64,000 nucleotides of DNA from Calonectria ilicicola. Taxonomy: Eukaryota > Ascomycota > Sordariomycetes > Hypocreales > Nectriaceae. The stretch spans positions 2,852,001 to 2,916,000 of the forward strand of contig CP085832.1 in the NCBI GenBank assembly GCA_020809705.1, in the 5' to 3' direction. Under the pieces are notes generated by a model. It was given only the letters and a program-made list of their open reading frames with translations. It was not told the origin of the DNA and ran no database searches. How positions within the stretch are numbered: the first letter of the stretch is position 1; each line of letters opens with the position of its first letter. Both the position numbers and the translations under genes were made by a program. This document shows, piece by piece, positions 1 through 10,669 of the stretch.

Positions 1-3000
1 ATTGGGAGAGGATAGGGCGCTACCGTCGCCCAGGACAGAATCAGGAGGAATGAAATGGGTTTGTAAGATGATGGACCGGAGCGAATATTGACAGGCGTTT
101 TTGAGAAGTCTTTTAGAGGCAACAATAGGGTAAATACCAAACGTGTCAGGGTTAGAATGATGGATGCACTTTAGCTGTAGGTCAGCCGTGAATACCACTG
201 TGTCTTTACCACACTCGCTTGTACAGGTGATACAGGAGTTATGCCATTCGAGTTTCTGCGCCACATGCTCTCTCAGTGCCCAATTTCAGCAATCATTTTC
301 TTCAAAGAAAAAGAATAATAAAAGAAAAAAAATAGACGAAGGGCTCAATGTCGTTGCTCATGTCAATGCAAGGGGCTTTGCCCGGATTCAGAGATCTCAA
401 ATGGTTTTTTGCTCAAATTAACAAAATAATTAACCCAATTCTTCTCTGATGATTTCACACTGAAACTAAGACGGACTTGTTGTTGATACTTGGGGCCTAC
501 AACCCTCCATTTGTCCGTTCTGACTTACGACACCACTTGCGTTAATCAGTGACAGATCAACTATGGCTTATTAATAAATCTTCATATTGTCCAAGCAAGC
601 TCAGGGAAACTACGATCCACGTGAGACTTCGTAGGATCAGTCAGATTGCTTGTGGTATTTTGGATTCATTCTTAAACTAGTCATACCATCCATCGTAAGG
701 CATTGGTTTCATAGTACAGCATTTTACGGAACTTTTAAGCCTCAAGGTTTTATAATTTTGAGGCGCGTTTTATCTTTACCCTTGCCTATGATGCTCGTCA
801 GAGGTCAGTTGAGCAAATCCAAATCAATAGAAGCTTGATTTCTAGGTGGCATCACAGTGTCAGCATACCTGATTTTCCCTGATTCCCTTCGCATTTCAGA
901 CCATAACCTAGTTGATTGCCGTAAAATTTCGTTTTGATGAACAAGGGTTTGTCTGGTTTCTTTTATTTTATTTTCAATTCTTTTTACTTTTTTCATTTTT
1001 ATCCTTAGACATGCATTGCTGATAAATCCCCTGCTCTCAAAACACAAACGGCCGTTTTCCTTATTTGGAAAAGGTCCATCACTGTCACAACAGTTTCTCT
1101 GGTTAAAAACAAATGATATTTGATTCAATATTCATGCTTACATACGCCAGGCATGCATATCTGCGAGCACAAGTCTGACCTTGATCTCCAATTTTGGCGA
1201 TTGTTAAATCGTCTGGTGGTTGGCAAAGTCGAACACGAATCGCTCAGGAACTCGTGACACACGAAAGCCAAGACAAAGGGCGGAAGGAGGAAGTATAAAT
1301 AATTAATATTTAGAGACCGGTATACTAATTATTGTAGATAGCAGAGACCGTAAGCTGACGCCCCCGAGCGGGATCACTGGCGCGACGACTCTTGACAAAA
1401 ACTTTTTTTTTTCTGGTAGCACATGCGCAATGCACCTGTAGACCCATTCACTATCAAAATTTTCCACTTGCTATATAAGCCAGGCAGCAAATCTAGGTCA
1501 CATAAACTTTAAATCCACGTCCGAAGTTACATTGTTGTTTGTGCCAAGGCCGACTTGTCAAGAATCGTGTGCACCATCTGCACTCATCGAACCTTGAGCT
1601 TAACATGAAGTAATCGTCTTGAATAGCACATAGAAAATATCATGAAACAAAATAGTTCACTGGGAGAAGCAAAAAAAAAAGCCCTCACCATGGCAATATT
1701 GCTAAGTCCAAACTAAAGTTCATATAGCTTTAGGAGCTTGTCAAGAATAAAAAAACCCACCAAGAAGTTGAAAGACGTAGACTTGTGACTGAGTATAGTA
1801 AATTCGCAACCAACGGTCTAGATTGCTTACATTCTTGGGTATCAAGACACCTTATGCAGAGTGGAACTCAGAGAAACTCGATAAATTTAGGTTGATTTCT
1901 GTCATGTGGCAAGGTGTGGCAAAGGCTAGAGGGGTTGCTTCAACAGGGTACTAGTCACTAGTGTCCTAATGGGTTTCGTACCACAGAATCACCAGAGAGG
2001 TGGTTTCTCGAGAGTCTAAGGGTCAATCTTATAATAATAATTACACACCTGATTACGGCCTCATTGTTTGGCTCTAGCTCCATTTACCTTTGACTCGGAG
2101 GCTTAACATACTAGCAAAAATGGTATTCCTTGCTTTAGCGGCCCAAGCTGGTTAACAGGGTCGAATAAAATTTACTTGGTATTAATGTCAACTTTCTTGA
2201 TATCCAGTGGTATAACATGGCGTCGATCAAGATGACGCCAGTCCTATATGATTTTTCCTTTTGAGATATTGACTACATACTTGATTGTAAGTGGTAGATA
2301 TTATACTGAAAATTTTAATAAATGAGAGCTGGGTAAATATTTCTCCCAGAATCTCCAACGATCGTTCTTTGAGAGTGCAAATACTGAAGATGTAACTATG
2401 TAGAATTGACCATGGGCATCAAGAAGAATGATCCGATGGATCTATTCCTTATTGTCGTTCGATTATCTCAACTTGCATGATTCCAAACCACTGTAGAATT
2501 CATGAAGTAAAGTGCATCATGTTATCTCCACAACCGGAAGATCTCACATTCATTATTTGATAACACTCAGTCAGATCTATTTTCCAGGAATTGACTGTTT
2601 GGGTTTTTTCTCCCAACCCTCAGGTTGGAAATGTATTTAGAGCACTGGTTTGAACAAAATGAAACAAAATGAATTAGTTTCTATTTAAAACACAGGTGTC
2701 ATTTTGACCTGGTTGATACCAGCAAGCAATTCTTCGTGTGATCATATAGTGTTTTGCAATCGTTCCTGCTGTTGGCAGTAGTGTTCTATACTTGAGAGAC
2801 CTTTTTTCTTCGATGTGCCAATGAATGACACAAGGATTCACAATGTCTGTTCCCTTTTCGCTACAAGCCGGTTTGGCACTCAGCTCTCACATTTGAAATA
2901 TGAGTGAAGCATGCCAATTGGATGGAGTGCTGGGGACTTGAGACCTGAGGCTTGAGACTTGCAATGGTATTCTGAGTTATAAATGACAAGCAAGCAACTG

Positions 3001-3440
3001 CTTGCTCAACCTCCTTGTACGTACTGCTAAAGAACATGGCTCATGGAGTCATGATGCATCGAACCGGTATATTATTAACTGCCACCATTGTAGTATTCCA
3101 ATGACTTTTAACTGCCCCTGCTTAAACAACCCGAAGCCTTTCAAGGTTATCAGACGACCCCCCAACCATAATTAACAAGAGATAAATGCAAACAAACGTA
3201 AAAAGTATATATTTTATGTTACAGAACAATGTGACACCAGTTTGTAGGCGATTATTTAGAGGCGCCCCACGCAAAGATTCCCAAGGATCACGGAAAAGTA
3301 ACAAGTCCTCCGTGAAGAATTCCCATCGGCGCCAAAATTATATGCAGATAACAACTAACTTAACCCATGCCTTGATTAACCCGCCATATTCCCCAAAAAT
3401 TCTACACCACCTGCGAGCCCGCTTTTCATTTATTTGCCTT
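1..3440. other. AT-rich gene-free left edge
   Basis: No open reading frame in this stretch looks like a gene. The longest have no recognisable domain and no splice partners. The sequence is AT-rich with short homopolymer runs. I recognised no tRNA, rRNA, terminal repeat or transposon protein relict. It probably holds the 3' flank of SUZ12 plus ordinary or decayed intergenic DNA. Confidence 0.5.
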
Positions 3441-3680
3441 TTAAGATGTTCCTTGCCACTTTCGAGGCATTTTACGTGGTCGGCCTCGCTTGGGTTTCCG
3501 TCCAGATAAAGAAGAATCCAAGCCAACCCAGCTAGGAATAAGAGCCTTCTTGGAATCACCCTCCCATGAGTGATGTCCCCACAATTTCGATGCATATCCA
3601 GCAGACCATGATCGCGAAGTGCCATCTTCCTCAACTTCATCACTGGGTTGGGATGTTTGCAGTGCTGGCGATGCCTCCTT
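3441..3680 (-). other. In-frame open extension of SUZ12 with an AT-hook
   Basis: Directly downstream of the SUZ12 stop codon, and in the same frame, 79 sense codons run to a TAA at 3443-3441. The peptide starts Ser/Glu/Asp-rich and ends in a basic AT-hook of the form KPKRGRPRK. The composition looks like protein rather than 3' UTR. It could be reached by a 39-nt intron (3703-3665, donor GTGAGC, acceptor GCCAG, phases agree, finger cysteines kept), by stop readthrough, or it may have been lost through a recent nonsense change. Confidence 0.5.
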
Positions 3681-5970
3681 CTAAGAGACCTCTTTTGGCT
3701 CACTGCAAGAGTTACACTGCCATCTGGGTTGGCTCACGGGATTAATGGCATTCTCCTTAATGCAATGGGAATGATAAAGACGGTGCGGGCAGGCCTGCGA
3801 ATTTTGGTTAGATAGACAATTGCAGTAGGCAGAATTCCCAACATACCTTATTCGAGCACAAAAGTAATTTTGGCCCGAGAACTGGGAGATGGCAGATGGC
3901 ACATCCATTCTTGTTTTTCCGAATCTGAGAAGCTCGCGGTGATTGACTTGGAGTAGGGTCTGGCGTTTGCTCGCAGTTGGCTGCATTGATCTGCGACCTG
4001 ACTCGGGGCTTGATTTTAGCCCTCTCCTCATTAATCATGCAGAAAGCGTCATCGATCATATTGTCATTCAGCATATCGCGAGCAAGAAGATAACTGGAGT
4101 GTTTTCCAAACTCGAGCATGCGATGTTTGGAGCCTGCTAACCAGGAAACGTGTTCTCGAATAAAGGCAATCCACGCGCGAGGAAAGTAAGCACCCGATGT
4201 GAGGTTTTGCTGCAAGATAAAGGCATCCCATTTGCATACATATTCCTTCTCCGCTGCAGTCACATCTGAAAACTCTGCAATGTTTTCTCGGTGCTTATGG
4301 ATCAACCATTCATTATCCTTGACTGGCCTTGGCACCTCATCTCCAGGTTTGAGTCGCGCCTTGCTCACAGGGTCAAAGACTGGTTGACCAGTCTCGGGAA
4401 TGAGGACTCTTTTTCGCTTCTTAACTGGTTCAGGCTCTTGTGGAATCGAATTTACACAAGTTTCTGGGCTGGGGCCGAAGAGCTGCCTGGAAGCGCTCGA
4501 TCTTGCAGGGGATTGCGGGAGTTCACCGCTTGTGTCTGGCCCGAATCTGGAAGTAGCCCATGACTGATCACCGGCAACAAACGTCTCTAGATTGAAGGGT
4601 TTAATTGGTCGCGCAAGATGGAATGTTTTGGGAGGAGACGACTCGGGTTCAGGACGATATGAGACCCGGAACTGCGGCCCTTGGCTGGTTGTTTCGAGCA
4701 TATACTCGTAATCAGAGTGAGCTAATTTCAGGTGTGCTTGCAAAACGTCCATGGACTGGTTTATCAAGCCGCATGAGATGCATCGATAGAGATCCAGGTT
4801 AATAGGCTGATCGATGGGAAGAAAGTATGTCACTCGGCCCTCAGCAGTCGTAGCTTGTCCAGCCTTTCCTCTGCGCTTTCTTTCTTTGCCTTGTGCTTGG
4901 TCACTAAGAACCTTGAGATTGTAAACCTTGTTCTTTTCCCGCGCTCTCAGAGATCTGCTGGGTGTCTGATCCCCTTCCACTAGGTCATCCTCGGCCTCAT
5001 GGATGGAATCTTCGCCAACGTGACCATTAGCGCCATTGAGGATGCCATTAGGTTCATCATCAAGGTTCGACTCAAGGCGACCCTCGGGGTAATTTTCCGC
5101 ATCTGGGTCAATTGCAGTAATGCAAGGCATTGAGCCCTTTTCAATGCGCTTTAGAGCGCGAAAGCCTGAGGTCCAGCGGAGGTCGACATCCATGATATAA
5201 TCCGTTTGACGCAAAGGTTTTTGTGGGTGAGACGTAGATGTGAGGCGCAAGGGATTTTTGATCCTACCTTGCACCTCGGAAAATTCGCTGGTCATGACCC
5301 AGTGACGTCTCGACATGTTGGATAGAGGACTTTGATCTCCCAACGGAATGCCGAAATCGTGTGGCTCGAGAGGCGGCCACTGCCCACTGCCAGTAGCCTC
5401 GAGTTCAACCACAAGCTTGTACGATGCAGAGACATCATGAGAATCCTCGTCAGGCCTGTTGACTAGCATGCTCTCCTCTGGAACGAAGAAGGGGCGGGGC
5501 ATATCAACTCGGGCTACCCTATGAGGGCCGACGGGATTTTTGTACGTTGTGATGTCACATAATTGATTCTGGCAGTGCAGAACCCGATGAGGCCAAGCTG
5601 TACTCGTGTCATAGATGGTAATTCGGCAGTTGCCCTTGGTGTTGAGCACATCGCGGGGCACGACAGAGTTTTGATAGGACTTGACTTTTTTCGACTCCTT
5701 GTGAAAGATTTTGAAAATTTCAATGCGCAATGTGTTGCGATTTTCTGAGGCGTGAGGAGAGGCAATGAGATGATCCATGTCGAGCGAGTCCGGCGATGAC
5801 AATCGGCGACGTTTTTGAGGCGGAGTGCTGTCATCTACGGAATACGCCTGGTGGCGCCTAGGGGTAGAAAGCGCAACACCCATGGCTTGGTTTTGCAATG
5901 GGTTGATTCCGTTAAGCCAGTTCTGTTGGGTAAAGGGGGCCGTTCGCTGGCTGCGCCTTTTCAAGTTCAT
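3681..5970 (-). CDS. suz12: Polycomb PRC2 subunit SUZ12 (zinc finger, VEFS box, PHD-like finger)
   Basis: The gene encodes the SUZ12 subunit of Polycomb repressive complex 2, the nuclear H3K27 methyltransferase. Two exons (5970-3847 and 3794-3681) flank a 52-nt intron with a GTATGT donor and CGCAG acceptor, giving 745 residues. A C2H2 finger (C397, C400, H413, H418) precedes the VEFS box (about 530-650), the usual SUZ12 order. Splicing completes a PHD-like C4HC3 finger: C690, C693, C705, C710, H716, C719, C735, C738, with W733 two residues before the seventh ligand. The N-terminus has basic patches and residues 285-340 are acidic. The start ATG opens the frame. The reading frame ends at TAG (3683-3681), but 79 further open codons follow in frame, down to TAA at 3443-3441, and carry an AT-hook; see findings. 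The identity is firm and the true C-terminus is open. Confidence 0.88.
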
Positions 5971-7347
5971 GGCGGAGAGACGGGGTCACAGAAGAGGCGA
6001 GGAACGGTGAGACGAGCAAGCAGAGCACTGGCTCCTGCTGCTCCTTCGTTGGTGAATTCGACTGCTGAGAGACATTCAAAGGTGGATGGTGGTGGTGGCG
6101 GCGCTCATGGTCTAATTTTTGTTCTTCGGCGTGGCCGTGAAAGGCGCTCAGCAAAGGCAAATGAGAAAAGGGCGTGAGAGCGAAAGGCCAAGACCAGGGC
6201 GACGAAAAGAGATTTCGAGCGCGAAAGGGGGAGTAACAATGAAAAGAAGGCTCAACTTCGCTGTCTGGGCGAGTTTGGGTGTTTAATGATGGAAGTGAGT
6301 GGTGGACGTGGATGAGGTAGAAGATGTAAATAAATGAGGACAGCGCAGTCGCGTGCAGCCCGCTAGAGCCACTGCTTGGTTCACGTTCTCTTCAGCAGAA
6401 AGACGTCACATCCAGCAGGAGAAGAGATGGCGTATCGGGTTCTCGGCGGCAGCGATTGAATCAGTGGCAGTCGTTGTGCAGACCGATGCTGAAGATTGAC
6501 CCGTGAGCGCGGCGGCTGCGAATAGTGCAGTGAGACGCGTGCCAGCAGCCAGGTGACGGAGCAGGGAGATTCTATTGAGACTCCCAATGCGGACTAGCGC
6601 TTGAATCACCAATCCTAGAAGCCGCCGAGGAACCATTCACGCATGAGTAAGAGCGACCCAGGCGGCCCACTTGCTTTTGAACAGCGCGCCAACGCACCAA
6701 AATGCGACGTGATTTTATGCCTAAAGCCGAGGTCCCCGGAACCGGGACGCCTCAGTAAGTTTGCCATGCGATTATCGGGGCCGCTGTGGACCATGTTGCA
6801 CATTCGGTTGGCCATCATGAGACGCCATTGCTATTAAATACAGAATTGATTAACAATGGAAGAAACCCGGGAGACTTCATGAGAAAGGCTCTTCTATTGC
6901 CCGTGAAGACACAAAGAAGAAGCTATTTCTTGAGGTACTTCTGGACTCGTAAATTTCAAACCACGCAATGCGCACGGCTTCACGTTTGCTCTCCCAAGGG
7001 TCTCGCGCTATCTTGGCTCGAACCGGTCGTCAATGATTGGCTCTGAGTCAGGGCGGCCCACTTCGTCCAGCGGATCCCTAGTGCGAGGCTGCAGGCCTCT
7101 GCTCCCTTCCAGGCACCACCAGACTTGACTTTGCCCCTCCAAACCCTCCCTTTGTGACGCCCCTAGTCCGTCCTGCTATTCTTTGATGGCATCGTGATCC
7201 ATACTTTGACTCCGCAGACAAAGCTTTCATGGATAAATAACCTTGCTTAGATTTTTTTCACCTACTCCGGGCCCCGCGAGTCCCTTGCAGCCTGGGTTGA
7301 GGGCGGTCAGCGTCGAACACAGTGACACCAAGCCCTGGCTTCACTGG
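5971..7347. promoter_or_regulatory. Divergent promoter region between SUZ12 and the F-box/LRR gene
   Basis: This is the shared upstream region of two head-to-head genes. No frame here is protein-like. Poly-purine stretches sit near the SUZ12 start. I could not assign specific operators. A likely 5' UTR intron of the right-hand gene begins at 7348. Confidence 0.5.
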
Positions 7348-7489
7348 GTATGTGCATTGTCATCTTGCGCCAACTTTTGTCTTCTTTGTGCACATTCTGC
7401 CGCTTTGATTTCCCTTTAATGGGTGTCCCTATCTCGGAAACGGAGTTATGGACTGACAATGCTTGCTTTTGCCAGGCTTTCGTATCGTA

Positions 7490-9775
7490 ATGGCGAGAAC
7501 ACGAGCTTCCGATTTTCCCGACCGCAACCATGCAACCCGTCGCAATCCTCGTCGTGCATCCCAAACACAAGTCGCTCACCCGGTGCGCACTTCATCGCGG
7601 TCGCATCCTATAATTAATTATGATGAAAACTCTTCCAGTAATGAAGACGTTTCAGCATCGTCTGCTTCGAGCGCCGAGGATCCTGAGTCAGATCTGGACA
7701 GTGAAGCGGCGGCTGACGATGCACATTTCGGATCCCACCCTCGCCCAAACACTCGTCGCACTGTCACAAAGCCCCTTGCAGATAGGCGTGGAAGCCTCCG
7801 AAGTGCGCATCGTAGCGCTGCTCCTCGGTTGACCCATGACGCACCTGTAGTCGAGCGAGCCTCGATGCGCAAACAACCTCGTCAAGGTATTAAGAAACGC
7901 CCGAGTCGCTCCAGCACGAGATCAAAGGCCCCCAAAAAGCGCCGCATTACCCTAGACAAGCCCGAATTCGCTTTCCCTACAGGTGTTATTCCTGATTGGT
8001 GTAACGCCCAGATGCCCTATGGTGCATGGGTCGACATCTTTTACTATGCCGCTACAACTGGTGGCTATGACACACTAGACGTCAACTGGCTGCTTAATGC
8101 TGCTACGACATGCAAGGCTTTTGTAGAGCCTGCCCTGTCAGCAATCTACCGATGCCCACCAATTACCACCTCGGGGAAGGCAAGGCGTCTCGCTGCCCTT
8201 TTGGAGCGTCCGCCATCTGAGACTCGGCTGAACTATCGTACCAAAATCGAGTCTGTCTACATAGATATTCAAGTTGTACCACAGACAGTCTTGTACAAGA
8301 TTGTACATCCTTTGCCTCGTCTCAAAGAATTAGTATTCTTTACTCAGCATGATCAACCGCCGTATAGAGAGCTTGACCGTACCGTCAGATGGCACTACTC
8401 AGAAGACATCTTTCGCGCGCTAATGTCATCTACTGTCCAGTCAGAGCCTTCCGATGAAAAGCCATACCATACTATGCTAAAAAGTTGGGAGTGGAGCGGA
8501 AGACTTTTGGGCGGACATGTTGCAACCTTCACAGATATCGCTCGTGTGCACCAAGACCCCGCATTTACCCATCTTACCAAGTTGAGCTTCACCAACTTTC
8601 AGGTGCCATCCCTGTACAAGCCGCGCCCTAAGCCTGGAGATGAAGAAAAAGAGCTGGAATTGTACAATGAAGATGGCGCTGTCATCGATTCCATTGCCGC
8701 GGCCATATCAAAATTGCAATCTCTTAACCACCTTGTGTTTGAATCGTCCACTGTCATGAACCATCGCATGCTCCCACTGCTTCCAAAGTCCCTGGTGCAT
8801 CTTGGGCTCATCAATTGCTGGGAGGTGAAGTCGGATGATCTGGAACCCTTTCTCCACTCGCATGGCAGGCATTTTCGCAGCCTAGTCTTGTCGCACAACC
8901 AATCTTTGGACTTGGGCTTTTTAACAAGCTTAGCCGACGCATGCCCCAATCTTGAGGAGCTTCACATGAACCTCTCATATTTCCGCCACCATAACTCGCT
9001 TTCGCTGGTCAACAATGACGCTGATCCTTTGTATGAGCATGCCTTACTCCCACATCAAATTCCAAAATGGCCAAGCAGCATCCGCGTGCTGGATTTCGAA
9101 CATATCCGACATTGGAGCGTGGAGACGGCTGAGATGTTTCTCCAATCACTGATCGACAGCGCTGGTAGTCTCCCCAACCTGCGGCATCTTGCTGTTAAGA
9201 CCATGCTGAACATTCCCTGGAAAGCCCGTGCAAGCATGCGCCACGAGTGGCGAAAGAGGCTGGATAGAGTCTTCCTTCGCCCCTTTGAGCCACCCAAAAA
9301 CCACTCGTCACTGCGGCTGCCACCAACTGAGGAAAGGTCCGATACTCCACAGGAGACCGCCAAGACAACTAGACAATCCGACGGCCCATCTCGTCGGAGC
9401 ACACGTATTGCAGCACAAACATCTGACTCGGATTCTCCAATTCACAACAATTCGCGAATCTCGCGCAACACCCGCCGCCGACCAACATACCAAGATCCTG
9501 ATACAGACGAGGATGAATTTGATGCCTCTGAGGATACTGGCAACGTAGAAGTTTCCGACATTGCCGGCTCTAACTCGAGAGAAGGCGGGATGAACCTGCC
9601 GGGCATACCCGCTATCCAAGGCCTTTGCAAGACCGTTGCCATCGTATTTGACAACCAAAAACCTACTGAGCTGCAATTTGGCATGGAAGATTTCATGGAT
9701 GAAGACAGATCCGAATCTGACGGAGAATGGGATGGGGACCAAGATGAATATGATGAACCTACTTACGCCTGGTGA
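7490..9775 (+). CDS. F-box / leucine-rich-repeat-like protein
   Basis: A single coding exon of 761 residues. The N-terminal 160 residues are basic, Ser-rich and low in complexity, with KR-rich stretches suited to nuclear localisation. Residues about 168-225 resemble a divergent F-box. They are followed by leucine-rich segments in the pattern of fungal F-box/LRR proteins (for example LVHLGLINCW and LEELHMNLS). The C-terminus is acidic (DEDEF and DEDRSESD runs). Such proteins normally recruit substrates to SCF ubiquitin ligases. I chose ATG 7490 because the frame upstream lacks an ATG and crosses a typical intron end: a CTGAC branch and TTTTGCCAG acceptor at 7475, with a GTATGT donor at 7348. 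That implies a 128-nt 5' UTR intron. The substrate is unknown, and the F-box assignment rests on pattern only. Confidence 0.72.
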   Translation: MARTRASDFPDRNHATRRNPRRASQTQVAHPVRTSSRSHPIINYDENSSSNEDVSASSASSAEDPESDLDSEAAADDAHFGSHPRPNTRRTVTKPLADRRGSLRSAHRSAAPRLTHDAPVVERASMRKQPRQGIKKRPSRSSTRSKAPKKRRITLDKPEFAFPTGVIPDWCNAQMPYGAWVDIFYYAATTGGYDTLDVNWLLNAATTCKAFVEPALSAIYRCPPITTSGKARRLAALLERPPSETRLNYRTKIESVYIDIQVVPQTVLYKIVHPLPRLKELVFFTQHDQPPYRELDRTVRWHYSEDIFRALMSSTVQSEPSDEKPYHTMLKSWEWSGRLLGGHVATFTDIARVHQDPAFTHLTKLSFTNFQVPSLYKPRPKPGDEEKELELYNEDGAVIDSIAAAISKLQSLNHLVFESSTVMNHRMLPLLPKSLVHLGLINCWEVKSDDLEPFLHSHGRHFRSLVLSHNQSLDLGFLTSLADACPNLEELHMNLSYFRHHNSLSLVNNDADPLYEHALLPHQIPKWPSSIRVLDFEHIRHWSVETAEMFLQSLIDSAGSLPNLRHLAVKTMLNIPWKARASMRHEWRKRLDRVFLRPFEPPKNHSSLRLPPTEERSDTPQETAKTTRQSDGPSRRSTRIAAQTSDSDSPIHNNSRISRNTRRRPTYQDPDTDEDEFDASEDTGNVEVSDIAGSNSREGGMNLPGIPAIQGLCKTVAIVFDNQKPTELQFGMEDFMDEDRSESDGEWDGDQDEYDEPTYAW

Positions 9776-10669
9776 TCTAGCCTGTACTGCATATGCGTCA
9801 CGAATTATCATGTGGTGCCCTGGTGGCTTTACGAATCGAAGATGTGTGACTATAACGTTATCTTTTTGCGACACAAACAACAACTGTATGAAGTATGATT
9901 TAGAGTGGGAAGTAAGCTAGCTCCTCAACCTGCACCGTCTACATCATTATTGTCTTGACGGTTCTAATAGCGCAATTACTTCTACTTACATTTAAATACC
10001 GAAGGGCCTCGCAAGTGTTAGCTTGGCTTAGACCGCATTTATCCTCCACGAAAGATTGTGGGAATTCAAGTATTTCCTTTACACTCATGATAGAACTGTC
10101 CGGTTTAAATAGAGTGTTTTCAATCAACCTAACCCATGAAAACATAACAACATCTCAAGTCGTGGAAGTAAACAGAGCAATTTCAAAGCTGGATAAAACA
10201 TTATTAGGTCGATTTACGTCTATATAATATTTTTTTTTTTTTTTTTTTTTTGAAAAATCGTCTCAAGATTTGATGGAGAAAGGTGCGGAGATTACTGTGG
10301 CTCTTGCCACATCGTATCACAGCAAGATATTTGATACCAAGAATTATTCTTTACGTAGCTCGTGTTTGCAGATTGTTGGCACGCCATAAGGACATGAGAC
10401 CTGGCCAGACAAGGCCATCAATGTATGCAAGAAGCAGATGGTGGATTTATAGAGGTATCCCACACCAATGGCTACTTTAATCATGAGATGCTGTTCCTCG
10501 TCTGTTGTATTGTACACGTACAAAATTAACATAGCTGCTGTCCATTCCAGAGCCGCGCGTGCATAAATTGATTGCTGTTAATACAAAGTCGTCAAACCCT
10601 CCCCGTTTACGCCAGTCTGCTGTCATTGCCAATGCCATCTCAACCGAGGACACATTCCATTTTGCTTTC
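9776..10669. other. Convergent 3' intergenic region with a long poly-T run
   Basis: This lies between the stop codons of the F-box/LRR gene (+) and the SR-rich gene (-). It is AT-rich and holds a T homopolymer of about 25 nt near 10229-10252. It probably contains both polyadenylation regions. No gene is seen. Confidence 0.5.

Noticed and set aside
3338..3703. Minus-strand 121-codon frame overlapping the SUZ12 end
   Set aside because: It is out of frame with SUZ12. The coding-like text lies in the adjacent frame that continues SUZ12.
3681..3720. A 51-nt intron (donor GTAACT) removing the SUZ12 stop
   Set aside because: Phase and length fit, but it would delete the last two cysteines of the PHD-like finger (WQCNSC), so I do not favour it.
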